64,000 bases of DNA from Undaria pinnatifida. Its lineage: Eukaryota > Sar > Phaeophyceae > Laminariales > Alariaceae. Both the position numbers and the translations under genes were made by a program. The stretch spans positions 7,949,147 through 8,013,146 of the forward strand of contig JABAKD010000023.1 in assembly GCA_012845835.1 (NCBI GenBank), written 5' to 3'. Each line of letters begins with the position of its first letter. Within the stretch, counting starts at the first letter, position 1. Positions 21,889-32,985 of this stretch are shown piece after piece. The notes beneath the pieces were generated by a model. The model made no database searches. It was given only the letters and a program-made list of their open reading frames with translations, and was not told the DNA's origin.

Positions 21889-22620
21889 TACAAGGTGGAT
21901 TGACCTAGACACCGACAAAATGGCTGGGTGCGATCTCCCACGCGGTTTTCACCAATTAAGACCTGATTTTTTGGCACGTGTTTGATATGGCTATGACAAA
22001 GACATTCGAAACTGATTACTTTGATTTTTTATACTTTTTCAGTGAGTTAGCTCAATTTGAGCACATTATTAATCTATACATTTTTTGGCGACAAGCTGAC
22101 ATGAAAATATAAAAAAAGTCAAAGTCATTAGTTTTGAATATCTTTGTCACAGGCATATCAAACACGTGCCAAAACAATCAGGTCCTAATAGGAAATAACC
22201 GCGTGGGAAATCGCAAAATTCGCTTGGGCCCCAGAACATGGGTGCAGGACAGAAAAAATACTGGTACAAGTACAGAGGGTTTCTTCCACTGGTCTCTGGC
22301 TGCGGGAAGAGTGCTCCGCACCATGTTGTCCGCTCTTGTGTGTGTGGTGCGCGGTGGTTTGAAAAAAAAATGTTTCCGCCGCAAAAAAAAGAACGTTTCA
22401 GAATGATTTCGATCCCTCGCTAAAACCTATACAAAAGGCGCGGGGGGGGTATTGTTCTTTTGAGAGAACGTGTCCCAATATCCTTTTCGCCGAGATCGGC
22501 AGATGCGTTGGGATTGGCCGAGAAGAAGGATATGCCGAGCTCGTTCCAATTATTTGTTGTTGAAAATTTATGACGTGTTCCATACAAGTAAGAGTCAGTT
22601 TCTAGGTCAATCCAGCCTGT
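21889..22620. mobile_element. Inserted TIR element with a large internal palindrome
   Basis: Ends are inverted: TGGATTGACCTAGACACCGA at the left and, reversed, TGGATTGACCTAGAAACTGA at the right, both preceded by TACA(A/G)G. The possible TA at the junctions would fit a Tc1/mariner-type insertion, but the duplication is not clean. No transposase is encoded. Inside lies an inverted repeat with arms of about 115 bases (21,927-22,042 and 22,096-22,215) around a 53-base loop, and a smaller stem at 22,478-22,533 (ATATCCTTTTCGCCGA and its near complement). Confidence 0.6.
21927..22215. repeat. ~115-bp-arm inverted repeat (long hairpin)
   Basis: Left arm landmarks TCCCACGCGG, GACCTGATTTTTTGGCACGTG, TTTGATATGGCTATGACAAAG. 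The right arm contains their reverse complements in reverse order with scattered substitutions. Transcription across it would give a long double-stranded RNA stem. Confidence 0.85.
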
Positions 22621-22789
22621 ATACCGGATGAAACGTCCCATGGCCCATGGTACACGACGAGAAATCATGTTAGGAAAAAGATCGAGAATGGTTCCGCCGA
22701 TTGTGGGCTAAGGAGCCACGTCGGTCGGAAACCATTCCAAGCTAGTACTTATACCTCTATCGTAGCGTCCGCCACACTTTCCCACGGCC

Positions 22790-23000
22790 GCACCCACCAC
22801 GCCCCACCGCCACCCAACCACCTACCCACCTACCCACACCCGCCCACCCACCCACTCACCCACCCTCTGCCCCACACTACCATGCCCCCATACCGCTACC
22901 CCCCCCCGCGCCCGCCCCAACGCCCCACCCAACCACCTACCCGCCGACCGACCCACTCACCAACTGAGACGCCCACCCACCAACCCAACCGTCCACCCCC
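22790..23000. repeat. C-rich (CCACC/ACCC)n low-complexity tract
   Basis: Repeated CCACCTACCCACC-type units with few G residues on the plus strand. The proline/threonine-rich frames over it are composition artefacts. Confidence 0.8.
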
Positions 23001-23778
23001 GGGGTGGAACCATCTATCCAGACGCTTCTCCTACCAGCGGCCTGGTGGAGATGCTGATAATACTGAACTGGACATGGAAGCAACGAGCGGGACACCGCTG
23101 CCGACCCGGAAGAGATGGCCTTGTTGGCGACGTTCCGGCGCGCACCCTGATAACAAGCTCGTAAACATGTACACATACATATATTTGCTGCGTTGAAGAG
23201 GATAACAATTCTGCAAAATGTGATGGAAGAAACAAAAAAAAAAAAGCCCAAAGACGCTGCGTTGAACAGGGCTGAAAGAGAGGGTCCAGACAGAAAAAAC
23301 GTTGCGCAACGCGTTAAGAGACGACACCAAAGCTACGGTGTAGGGGGCATCTTAAAATATACACCCCTTTTGGATCACTCTACTTTAGCGAGTGAAGGCC
23401 GCAAACCCTCTCTCCGAAAAAAATAACAATATTTGTGAATTGGGAGCGCGGTAGCTACCCATTCCTTTTTGACTGCAGTTTCACATATATATCGCAAAAA
23501 AAGAGCTGAAGCTGGGGACGAAACGTAAGCATGCATCGCACGGTAAGAAAGGGGGCGGGGGGGGGGGGGGCGGGGGGGGGGGGTGACTTGTGTACAAGAG
23601 TGCCCCCGAGGCTTGATTTTCCTCACTGCAAAAAACAAGAACCCAAAGGGAACCCTTCTGTATCGTAGTCTTGTCCGTAAGCGTGGTTGTACAAGATCTG
23701 AACACAGCTACAAGGCAAACTCGTCGGAATGCATGGTCCGTGAACGCCCCCGCCCCCTCCCAAACCTGGAGTGCGCTA

Positions 23779-24044
23779 GACGCATGCTACGGTAGGGGTA
23801 TGGCACTTTTCGAGTCTAATTTTTTTTCTGAACGACCAGGCTCCTTAACCCAAAATCGCCGGAAAAAAAAAACGCCATTTTTTTGTTTTTTTGCATTTTT
23901 CTCGTTGTGTACCCAGGCCGCCAGATTTTCGTGCCCGGTGGCGTTTCTTTTCTTTTTTCCAAATGAATTTTTCGGGGGATGTGTGTTGCCGTAGTGTTTG
24001 CATCATTAGTGGATCAACCGTGTACTTAGTGGATCTCAAACCAA
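23779..24044. mobile_element. Family B TIR element, right end lost
   Basis: Starts GACGCATGCTACGGTAGGGG and carries the family core CTCCTTAACCCAAAATCG (23,842) and TCGTTGTGTACCCAGG. The far terminus cannot be recognised; sequence with repeated 'TAGTGGATC' follows. Confidence 0.5.
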
Positions 24045-24215
24045 GAAAAAAATATGGGGCGGATCACCGCGCTAGTGGATCACAAAGAAAGGTATAAAAC
24101 GACTGACGGGTCATTCTGCAATGGATAGTGGACCGCAAAGTATAAACAGTGCATAGTGTGTCACTCGAAAATGTAATGCGCTGGAGTTCAAATACAAAAG
24201 TATACTAGTCGATCG

Positions 24216-24484
24216 GACCCAGGCTACGGTAGGGGGGTCCCCTTTTGGGCCTTTTATTTCAGTGGCTAGGGGTCACTCGCGCGAGTAACCCCTTTGTTCC
24301 TATGCAATCTTACGTTTTCTTTATGTTTTACATTGACGAAATCAATCCGCAATGCAAAGGTGATCTAAGCTGCGGCAAACCAAGTTCCTAAACCATCTTC
24401 ATTCGTAGGGTACAGAGCTACTCGTGCGAGTGGCTCAAACACACCAGTAAAAATGGGGGTACCCCCCCTACCGTAGCCTTGGTC
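24216..24484. mobile_element. Family C TIR element (type copy)
   Basis: Termini AGGCTACGGTAGGGGGGTCC (left) and GGTACCCCCCCTACCGTAGCCTT (right) are near-perfect inverted repeats extending outward to GACC(A/C)AGG. Two internal palindromes follow: GGGTCACTCGCGCGAGTAACCC near the left and GCTACTCGTGCGAGTGGC near the right. About 269 bp, non-coding. Confidence 0.8.
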
Positions 24485-24839
24485 ATCGAGTTGGACGCAT
24501 CACGTAATACACATCTACCGTTCATCGTTACCGGCGCCGCTTTCTCATCATTACGTCGGTGTTTTATGTATTCCCGGTATAATATCGTGACGATGTCGGT
24601 GTTTTGGCGTCGAACCAATAAGGTTGGTCTATTTCGGTTTGTTTTTTCTGTTCTTGGTTTCGTGCACTGAGTTCGATAGTTGCCAGTACGCTTTCGTACT
24701 ATTCGGCAATAAATTGCGAGTACGATTTCGTAGCAATGTCCTTCGATTCAATCCACTCCCGGTAATATTTCGTACCCTACTGAAGTAGTGTTGGTGGTTA
24801 ACCCCTTTCGATTAAAAGCACGATCTCGTACCAGAAGTT

Positions 24840-25200
24840 TGCGAACAGTACGAAGTCGGGCGAGATAACAGGTGCGGATAGAACATTAACATTGGTATGA
24901 AATTCTGCCAGACAAAAAGTAGATATAATATAAAAATAAAAATACACTCCAGCTGTGAAACCGAATATTTTGTCGAAACTCATATTTGCAAGCTGTGTGT
25001 GATACTCCGATCGCGCGTATTACGGGTTGTGTGTCCTCATTAAGGATATAGGTCGGCGACTCCCCTTGCAACGACAGTGTAGCTATCAGGGTCAACATGG
25101 TGTTGTTAGGCAGTCTGTGCGTGGAAACTATGAAACCCGTTTCTGAGGGGGACAAAATCTGACGGCTGTGGAAGGAAATGCATCAGTTTATCAAGTGAAT
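24840..25200. repeat. Dispersed repeat (family X), copy 1
   Basis: Contains CAAGCTGTGTGTGATACTCC, GATCGCGCGTATT, GTCGGCGACTCCCCTTGCA, CAGGGTCAAC and ACTATGAAACCCG. The same order is found at 57,450-57,665, and in inverted orientation at about 33,690-33,930. Not recognised. Confidence 0.6.
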
Positions 25201-25752
25201 CCTGTATTATGTAGAATACTTGTAGGCTTTTCGTATGTGCGTTGATTGTTCTGCGTGATACAGTAGTAGATATTACCGTACAAAGACGCCATGCAAGATC
25301 GGTCCCGATCGTTGCGTTGCCTGACGTAAGCTTTTGTGCAGGAGGTGAATGCTGCTGTATGTATGTGATCAACAAGATCATCAGAAGAACAGGAGCGTCT
25401 GCACGACCGCTCGTTCAATCCTCTACAATTTGCCCATCATCATCATCCTCGCTTTTTAGCACACATATCAACATTCGCCCGCGTAGTCGCCAGCACTATA
25501 TTTTCTCTTCAATTTTGGAGAAGCGTTCATACGAGTTTGCCTCACAGCGACTTCAGCGCTCAACCTTTTGACTCCAAGCTGTATCTTGTCCGGTCATTGT
25601 CAAGTTGGTCTGCGCGCTGGTGTACACGCAACACCACATACATTACATCATCGATACAGTGGGGGACATTTCGAGCGAAACCGCACCGCAAAAGCATCGC
25701 ACACTTCACTCTATCTTCCTGTGTCGATAGTTCGAGGCCGTGTTGTAATTGA

Positions 25753-26043
25753 GCGCATGCTACGATAGAGATGCAGCACGATATTTTCTGGGGTTCCTAT
25801 TTCGTATGAGGTTAAGACATGTCCTTCTTTGACCCGAAAAAAAATCGGCTTGGAGAGGACAGAAAAATAAAAGTGAGGTACGTATACACACTGACTGGAT
25901 GAAAATCGCCAGCATGGACTAGGTATACAACGAAAAATGATGAATTAACACAACAACAAAATTCGGACGATTTTGGATTAAGGAGCCCCATGGTTGAGAA
26001 AACGTTTCAGACGAAAAGCGATACTTCTATCGTAAGCACGTAC
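25753..26043. mobile_element. Family B TIR element
   Basis: Left end GCGCATGCTACGATAGAGATG, right end ATACTTCTATCGTAAGCACG. The interior has CTAGGTATACAACGA and GATTTTGGATTAAGGAGCC, the reverse of the core seen in other copies. Non-coding. Confidence 0.7.
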
Positions 26044-26093
26044 GTGCCATTTTTCAACATCGCTTCAAACTCGTCCCGAAAAATGCCACCTAT

Positions 26094-26356
26094 GAGTCAT
26101 CCCACGGTAGGGGTTGCAGTTTTTGCGCGAAAACGTCCCTGGGCGATTGAGTTCCTCATGTGAGGGACTGCCGGTCAATGAAATAATTTCACTCGATCGA
26201 GTACATTTTATTTTTGGACAAAGGCATAGAAGAAGCTTGGTCGGGTTGTGCGACTGAATGCCTTCGAGGTCCTTTTTCGAGTGAGGTATTGAGTTCATCA
26301 TGTGAGGAGCTCAGGGGCTGATCTGATGATGCTGCAACCCTACCGTGGGATGGCTC
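26094..26356. mobile_element. Family D TIR element (type copy)
   Basis: Termini CATCCCACGGTAGGGGTTGC at the left and GCAACCCTACCGTGGGATGG at the right are inverted repeats of about 25 bases. Subterminal inverted tracts GAGTTCCTCATGTGAGG (26,150) and GAGTTCATCATGTGAGGAGC (26,289) also occur. About 263 bp, non-coding. Fragments lie at 11,692-12,180 and 32,880-32,985. Confidence 0.8.
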
Positions 26357-27130
26357 CTATTTGAATCTTTCTGTCTTGTCAATTTCGCCCGATGTTCGCA
26401 CAAGGCCTAGAGCGGACTTACCCGCCATTAGTCGCCGTGCAGGTGGGTATTCGTGTCATGCATATCTCAGCCGAATTTCATATTGCCGGGGTAAAAACCT
26501 TCGTAGAAAAATAATGCACCAAAAAAATATAATCCATGTCTCAGAGTATTCCCCAGAGCATTATGTTTTGGGCAAAATCCACTATTCATTTTCAGTTTTG
26601 CGGTCCATTGAAGCCAGGTGATACACACCAGGCTTGTTTTGTTTTGTTCGTGATCGACTATTAATAATAGCGCGGTAATCCACTAGCCATTTTTCTCAAC
26701 GTGATTCTCCACTTGGCGTGACGATCCACACCAATGCGCAATACACGGAGGTGGTAAGCTCCCAAATGGAGGAACGCCTCAGAAAGAAAAAAAAGGTGGT
26801 GTGTCGGTGGTAACACCTAGCTATCGTAGCACACGCATCGCTACGATATTACAGGTAGAGCACGTTTTGCGATTCTTCGGTTTTGTTAGAGTGACGGGGG
26901 GGCCCTTGACTGTTTCGGGGCAAGTATGTAAATATTAAAAATAGCGACGACCACTGCGCGATATTTTTCGAGGTTTTCGAGGATGAGGCTACGATATGGA
27001 GGGAGAGGTGTAGCCTCGTTTTTTATTAACCCCCCCCCCCCCTGTAGGATTTTGAGCCACTCGCGGGGGGAGTGACACCGCACTCCTTGGCGAATTGCGA
27101 ATTCATAGATCGCACCAAAATTAGAACACC

Positions 27131-27405
27131 GACGCGTGCTTCTTACGATATAGTAGAGGTGTTGTATCGTTTTATTTCTGAGGCTTCCCAATTTGGGAGG
27201 TTTAGGCCTCTCCCAGGAACTGATTTTGGAGATAAACAAAACTGCTCGTTAACGGGCGAGAAATCCCATGGCCTTGGCCCACAACGAGAATCAGGCAACA
27301 AAAGAAAATGGGCATTTTTTCCCGACGATTTTCGGTCCAGGAACCCCTTCATTCAGAAACCATTTCAGACTCTTCGAAAAGCGCTACCTCTAAAGTAGCA
27401 CGCGC
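27131..27405. mobile_element. Family B TIR element
   Basis: GACGCGTGCTTCTTACGATA at the left, CTACCTCTAAAGTAGCACGCG at the right. The internal tracts AATTTGGGAGG, CCATGGCCTTGG and CGACGATTTTCGG match other copies. Non-coding. Confidence 0.7.
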
Positions 27406-27437
27406 CCAGCACAAAAAAACGTTCTGGTCGAAACCCA

Positions 27438-27551
27438 ACTCAGGGGAGTCACTCGCGCGCGAGTGAGAGTGACCCCGAGTGACAGCAAATAATGGCCTCA
27501 ATAGTGAACCCCCCTCCCCCCCTCCCCCCCCCCCGCCCCTACGCTACCACC
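27438..27551. mobile_element. Family C fragment
   Basis: Has the family palindrome in extended form (AGTCACTCGCGCGCGAGTGA, 27,445) and ends in a C-run with CTACGCTACC, resembling the family C terminus. The rest is lost. Confidence 0.45.
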
Positions 27552-27647
27552 CGGGGTCTGGAGTATCCATCAGTAGTAGCGTGAGCGCGCGGCACCCCCA
27601 CTGTACAATAGTGCCAAGCCATTTTTGCGGATTTGTTCAACGCAGTC

Positions 27648-27880
27648 GCTCGGTGTCACTCGCGCGAGTGACCCCCTGTTATATGATGGTGTCTTAACCT
27701 GCCGTGCGGTTTAAAATACGGATATTAATCGGAAATGGGAGCGGAAGGCTACCATGGTGCGCGCCAACACAATCAAAACACCAAATGCCTTGTTTCTCCG
27801 TGAGGGTACAGATTACCACTCGAGCGAGTGGCCCAGAAACGGTATAGGGTACCCGCCTAGACCTACCGTCGCTTTGGTCA
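27648..27880. mobile_element. Family C TIR element, left end eroded
   Basis: GTCACTCGCGCGAGTGACCCC at 27,655, ACCACTCGAGCGAGTGGC at 27,815 and the right terminus GGTACCCGCCTAGACCTACC reproduce the family C plan. The 266-codon frame running through it is discussed under rejected items. Confidence 0.6.
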
Positions 27881-28713
27881 GCGGCTCGGCGCTACTAGTC
27901 AGATCATTGTGCTGCGCTCGCCCCGCACACGTCTTTGCGCTGTGTGGTCGTTCGGACACCAATTTTATCATCACCATCGTCATCATCATCATCCTCATCA
28001 TCATCGGCAGCAGCCAGAACTGGCCGATGCAGTTATCGTCAATTTTCGACGCCAATTTTCTCCTGGCTTGGGGTCTCGATTACGGGGCAGCAAAAAGTTG
28101 TCGCAGAGAATGTGACTATCTATCGGGTTTCCTAAATGTGATTTTTGGTTGCATACGCAGGGGCCAGGAGTTTGTGTTATACGTCGGGGGTTTCAGCTTT
28201 CATTTCCCTGGAAACAAGGCCTTGGACTCGTCCGACCCAACAATTGAGGCATACATGGAGAGCCCTCCTCACGCGAGGAAAATCTCGCAACCGAAACAGT
28301 GTGTGCACAGGTCTGACACAGTATACGGTTGGGGGATCGCCTCTGGGGCCAGTTTTGGCAGTGTGCCTCGGGGTAGCTCGCGAGCGAGCAAGAGGGTTCT
28401 CCCGCTCGGGACTTTTTGCGATCTTCACACGCTTGTCGTGCGCCCTGTGTTCGTATTATTGCGCGGTCTAGGAGAACCCCCTCAACGGAAAGATGAGAGC
28501 TACATACGAGCTGCGCGACAAAAAAAACAAAGCTCGCCATATATACAGGTATGATTTGGTCGCGGTGAGGAGCGCCGATTCTCCCCAGAGCGCGAGAGGG
28601 TGAAATGCCCCCCTCCGGCGGAGACGCGTGACTAAATACCGAGGAGCTACTGCATAACCATCCCCCAAACTGCAAAATTCTACGATAGGGGCAGCTACGA
28701 TAGGTGCGACCGA

Positions 28714-28943
28714 ATCTGCGATAGCACCCCCAAAACCAGAGATTTTCTTTAACGGACGCTTTGTGGCTGCTCGATACAAGGAAGGATACTACTGAAACCA
28801 AAGTATCCATATATTGTCTTGGGTGCAAAGGTCTATCGATCGATGACGTCGGGGTGTCGAGGGACGCCAGGGAGATACGATCGGGAGCTGGTTTTGAAAC
28901 CGGCGATTTCGTTTAAGAAAAATTGGGGGGGGCTATCGTAGAA
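28714..28943. mobile_element. Family A TIR element (type copy)
   Basis: Left end AATCTGCGATAGCACCCCCA, right end TTGGGGGGGGCTATCGTAGA. Subterminal TTTCTTTAAC and GTTTAAGAAA are also inverted. The interior includes GGAAGGATACTACTGAAACC and GAGCTGGTTTTGAAACCGGC. Length about 230 bp. It abuts a family B copy on the right. Confidence 0.8.
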
Positions 28944-28947
28944 CGAT

Positions 28948-29203
28948 TCGTGCGTGCTACGATAGAGGGTGCACCGAGTGTTTCCTGAGGTTTTCCCCCA
29001 CTTCTGGAGCTTAAGACCTCTCGTAAAAAACTGATTGTGAAGAAACATAAACTGCTACCAGATAAAAAAAATCCCATGGCCTAGGTATACAAAGAGAATC
29101 GTGCGAAAAAATTAACCTTTTTGCGACGATTTCAGGTTAAGGAGGCCCGTCGTTCAGAAAACGTTTCAGACAAAAAGTGATACCTCTACCGCAGCATGCG
29201 TCG
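28948..29203. mobile_element. Family B TIR element
   Basis: GTGCGTGCTACGATAGAGGG at the left, GATACCTCTACCGCAGCATGCG at the right. Contains CCCATGGCCTAGGTATACA and GATTTCAGGTTAAGGAGGCC. It follows the family A copy within a few bases. Confidence 0.75.
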
Positions 29204-29455
29204 ATAGAAGTATACCGTTTTTTTTGCTATCTCGTTTGTGAATGACTTAAGACACTCCTTAACCCAAAATCGTCGGAAAATACGCCCCCTTAGTTTTGGC
29301 ATGATTATTGTTGGTTACCTAGACCATGGGATGTTTCATCCGGCAGCAGTCTTCTTTTTTTGCTTCAAATCAGTTGTTGGTACGAGAGGTCTGAAGCTAA
29401 CAAATTTGATCAAACCTCCGAAAAAAAGGGGTGCACCTCTATCGTAGCACGCGTC
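29195..29455. mobile_element. Family B TIR element, tail-to-head neighbour
   Basis: Starts in the GCATGCGTC shared with the previous copy, is oriented oppositely (CTCCTTAACCCAAAATCGTC near the left), and ends GTGCACCTCTATCGTAGCAC. Two copies sharing a terminus suggest that one inserted into the end of the other. Confidence 0.7.
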
Positions 29456-29474
29456 AAACGCGACCCCGCTGCCG

Positions 29475-29850
29475 GAGTCAAAGGGGAATGATCGCATCAC
29501 GCAGTGTAAACATGGCAAGGCACCCACGAGGCAGTTACATAGTCAACTACCCATTGCTGTCTCTGGAGTGGCCACACCAGAAAACAAGGTATAACTCCTT
29601 GGCGCTGTCATCCATAATCAAGAAAGTAGGCAAAAGGTGCCCAAGTCCGTCTTACGAGCGGTTCTTGGAAGGATATAGTCCACCCTTCATGCGATTCGCC
29701 GAACACCCCTCGGCGCTTCGCGCTTGGTGCAAGCAATGCCTGCCTCTTCTGATTTATGAAAACCCGGCGTGCTCCGTCCCGGCATAGTAGGGATGTTAGG
29801 GTCTAGATGGCCATACGACTAAGGCCATGCACAAACTGAGCACACCCCTT
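29475..29850. repeat. Dispersed repeat family Z, full-length copy
   Basis: Runs from GGGGAATGATCGCATCACGC through CACCCACGAGGCAGTTACAT, GAGTGGCCACACCAGAAAA, TCGGCGCTTCGCGCTTGGTG and CGTGCTCCGTCCCGGCATAG to CATACGACTAAGGCCATGCA. An inverted full copy is at 61,697-62,070. Partial copies: 39,335-39,600, 48,530-48,700, 54,340-54,475, 55,780-55,995, 63,855-63,950 and a scrap at 46,858-46,885. Confidence 0.7.
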
Positions 29851-30332
29851 GCTACCGCAGTCTGGGTCATGGACACCACCTCTATTCTACCAAGCGTACC
29901 TTTTAGTCCTTCACGTTTGTCGTAGACCGATGGCGCCTTGGTTATGTATCGCACGCGCGCGACCGACGCGACCTCGAGCTGCCGCGTTTGTTAGCTCCGT
30001 TAAAGGGTCGTAAATCCTTGCAAGAAGCATCTTGGCCGTGCTGTGAGGTGTGGGGGAACATATAGGACTCAAGCTACGGTGGGGCCCTTGGCCACCCCTG
30101 CTCCTCGGCCGTTTTTCAAGTTTCGTGCTATTTCCGTTCAGCGTGATAGGATATCTTCCAAGGAATACTGGAGAAAAACAATCTACGCCGCGCCGAAACA
30201 ACTTGTGACTAACTTTCAAAGTCTTGTGTTCGTGAACGGAAATAATTCGCTCGCGTGCGAGAGGGGTGAAAACCCGGTGTAGTCAGACGCGTGGTACGAT
30301 GGCGGTGTAGCAGCTGTTGTTGATTGTAGCAC

Positions 30333-30643
30333 CGATCAAGGCCACGGTAGGGGGGACGATAATACGCCCCCCTTATTTCATTAATAGATTTGAGCCCTCC
30401 AGCCACACGAATGACTCTGTATACCTCACTGACGAAACGATCTTACTTTTACGCGGTACGCTTGGCGCGGCGTGGACAACTGTTGCAATGCGGATTCATG
30501 TCGCTACGTGAGCACGTGTAGAAAAGCACCCAAGCTCACGTCCACGCAAAGAAACAGGGGGGTCACTCGCGCGAGTGACTCCGGGTTACACTGCAGAAAA
30601 AAGCCAAAAAAAAAAAACATAGCCCCCCTGTCGTGGCAGCTGG
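30333..30643. mobile_element. Family C TIR element
   Basis: Left end GATCAAGGCCACGGTAGGGG, right end AGCCCCCCTGTCGTGGCAGC. Contains GTCACTCGCGCGAGTGACTC at 30,563 and CTGTATACCTCACTGACGAA. A further eroded family C start (AAGCTACGGTGGGGCCC) lies at 30,072. Confidence 0.7.
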
Positions 30644-30685
30644 TTCACCTTTCGTCTTAAACGGGTACCTCACCCTACCGCAGAT

Positions 30686-30979
30686 CCTTGGACGCGTGCT
30701 ACCATCCTAGAGGTATCATTTTTCGTCTTCGTCCGAAAATGTTTCTTAATGTCGGGGCTCCTAAACACAAAATCGTCGGAAATTTTAGACTTTTTCTTTG
30801 TTCTCTGCGTGATCTTCTCATCGTCTCCCTAGGCTATATGGAATTTGCATCCGGTGTGTAGCAGGTTTGTTTTATTTCCAAAAGTCAGGATTTTGGGAGA
30901 GGTCTAAGGCTCCCAAAATTGAGGAAACCTCTCGCAAAAGAAATACGTGGGGCGCCTCTATCGTAGCACGCGTCCTTGG
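30686..30979. mobile_element. Family B TIR element with extended termini
   Basis: CCTTGGACGCGTGCTACC at the left and GTAGCACGCGTCCTTGG at the right show that the inverted terminus can extend to CCAAGG, the same hexamer that begins family C ends. Interior CACAAAATCGTCGG and GGGAGAGGTCTAAGGCTCCC are family B core. Non-coding. Confidence 0.75.
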
Positions 30980-31307
30980 TCAAAAGGCCTCGTTTGTTCC
31001 CGATATGGCAAATGCTCGTTGACGTACTGATTGCCACGCACGGTACGGCATAAGGAATGCGCAACAAATGTTTTTGAACAGTTCCTGACTTGACACGCAC
31101 CTCTACACGGTTTTACGCCCGTGGTGATACAAGTAAGCCGTTTGGCGCATTGCTGCAGCAAAGGACGCAGCTACAGATGATGACGTCGCAACTCGATCGA
31201 TAAACTCTGCACCTTGCACAAATCTGACGTTTAGGAATGGCGCAAGGGGAACCTGGCTGCAAGGCATTCATTCTGCGTCCGTAAGTAAGGATGCCAACCC
31301 ATTCACC

Positions 31308-31379
31308 ACTGGAAACCCTGTTTGCGGAAAATACTAGGAATTAGTATAGGGACAGGATTCGGGGCTCTTTAGGGGTTAA
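31308..31379. mobile_element. Family G foldback element, 5' truncated
   Basis: CTGGAAACCCTGTTTGCGG, GAATTAGTATAGGGACAGGA and GGGGCTCTTTAGGGGTTAA match the right three quarters of the 89-bp copy at 62,448-62,536. The left TTAACGCC terminus is missing. Confidence 0.55.
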
Positions 31380-31855
31380 AACCTTAACTGGTATCCGAGA
31401 GTCTAGCTTAATTGCGTAGCTCTATCGGTTGACGAGCGTTGCCTTTCAGAAAACAAAACAGACTTCCTAGGCCTGCCTCTGCCGCGTACGCACCAGATTA
31501 CTCGTCACGATTCGGATTGTGTAGGTTTCGTGGTTTGACCACTACTACCCCAGAGGCTGGTGTACCGGATGCGATGCCGTGTTGTCCATGAGGTATATCT
31601 TACCACGCAACCGCACCGTTCTGAGTGTGAATTGTTCTGCGAGGCGCGATAAGATAGAGACACACGGCGCATTTGTTTCTGTCTGTTGGCGTTGTGGGCG
31701 ACGGGGCTCCATGACCCAAAAATCGTAGGAAAATGTCACTCATTCTCGGCAATATTCTATAACATTTCTGCTTGCCGAGGCCCATGGGCTCATTCATTGG
31801 GTTTTGCACTCTGTTTTTCGACGAATCAAAACAGTTTTTTGGGCGTTGAGCATAC

Positions 31856-32124
31856 GACGCATGCTACGCGGTAGAGATGCAGTGTTTGGAGGCTCCTAGC
31901 GAGGTGAGGAGGATGCGCTGTATGTGCTGCATGTACTATGTACTGTGTCTCTCCCACAAACGGATTTGGGGGGGGCGGGAATGTGCACACACGATGAACA
32001 ATCGCATGGCGCACGTGTATACAACGGATATTGGTTCCAAAGGATAAATCCGTAAGATTGGACTATTTCGGGTGAAAGAAATAGATTCAGCCAAACACGA
32101 GTCTACCTCTGTCGTAGCACGCGC
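31856..32124. mobile_element. Family B TIR element, diverged
   Basis: GACGCATGCTACGCGGTAGAG at the left and CTACCTCTGTCGTAGCACGC at the right. The interior is poorly conserved, so this is one of the older copies. Confidence 0.55.
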
Positions 32125-32168
32125 CATGTAAGACCTCCTCCGATGAGCAGCCACTGACAAGAGCAAGA

Positions 32169-32458
32169 CCCGTGCCCCGATAGAGCGAGGAGGTGCTTTT
32201 TGTCGTGAAAACGGTTTCTGAATTCCGGTGCTCCTTAGCCCGAAATCGTCGGAATTTCGTCCTCCGTTTTTTTTTATAGCATGATTCTCGTTGTGTACCT
32301 GCCTCTAGGCGCCATGGAGTTTTTCATCCGGTAAATATATAATAACTAGCAGTTTCATTTTATCCCTAAGATCAGTTTCTTTGGCAGAGGTCTTAAGCTC
32401 CCAAAATTGAGGAGTAGTGTTAAGAAAAAACGTGGCGCACCTCTACCGTAGCGTTTGT
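32169..32458. mobile_element. Family B TIR element
   Basis: Right end GGCGCACCTCTACCGTAGCG. Core CTCCTTAGCCCGAAATCGTC and AGAGGTCTTAAGCTCCCAAA. The left end (CGTGCCCCGATAGAGCGAGG) is eroded. Confidence 0.6.
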
Positions 32459-32879
32459 CGCAACGATGTAGCTGAACCCGGCGGTGTCATGGACCGCATA
32501 ACGGAACGCACCGTGTTACACGCAAACAAAACATTGTGATAAAATACCGAAACTCTCGAGAAGGGACCTAGCACAGCGGAGAAAAACACGAGATCAAGAA
32601 AACAGCCCAGACTCGACATTGAAGCACCTTAAAAACGTGTCAAAAGCAAGGGTTGGTTTCACGAGCCAACTCGTTGTTCCCGGCCATCTTCGACGGGGCC
32701 ACAGCTTAAACCGTTCAAGTCAAATATTTCACGGCAGGGGTGGAGCCGTCAGGATGTTCCTGGGCTCCGTAACACAAGGAGCTAAACATCTTCCCCGAAA
32801 CGTGACTTGAAAAGCGTTTGTTCGCGCAACCGGACCAAGTTTCTACGCCCTAGTCGTCGAAAAAATTGCATCCGTGAAG

Positions 32880-32985
32880 TTGTTATACTAGCTTGTAGTT
32901 CCTCACTTGGGGGGCTTTCACCGGCCACAGGTATACCTTTTTCAGGCTCAAGAAGTGCAACCCCTACCGTGGGATGACCGGTTGG
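32880..32985. mobile_element. Family D fragment (right end)
   Basis: GTGCAACCCCTACCGTGGGATG at 32,956 is the family D right terminus. Upstream GTTCCTCACTTGGGGGGC resembles the subterminal tract. The left half is missing. The stretch at 32,755-32,860 is also shared with 59,230-59,335. Confidence 0.5.

Larger units (their letters stand above)
21756..22770. mobile_element. Family B TIR element split by a ~730-bp insertion
   Basis: The left end GACGCGTGATACGATATTATAG (21,756) and right end CCTCTATCGTAGCGTC (22,755-22,770) are family B termini. The left half runs to about 21,888 and the right half resumes at about 22,618 (TACCGGATGAAAC, TCCCATGGCCCATGG, TGGGCTAAGGAGCC), exactly where uninterrupted copies continue (for example 60,111-60,358). 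The insert is described as a separate feature. Confidence 0.75.

Noticed and set aside
27754-28554. 266-codon plus-strand frame with an Ile-rich stretch
   Set aside because: It runs through a family C element and a TCATCATCA microsatellite, and its parts have no common domain, so it is probably chance.
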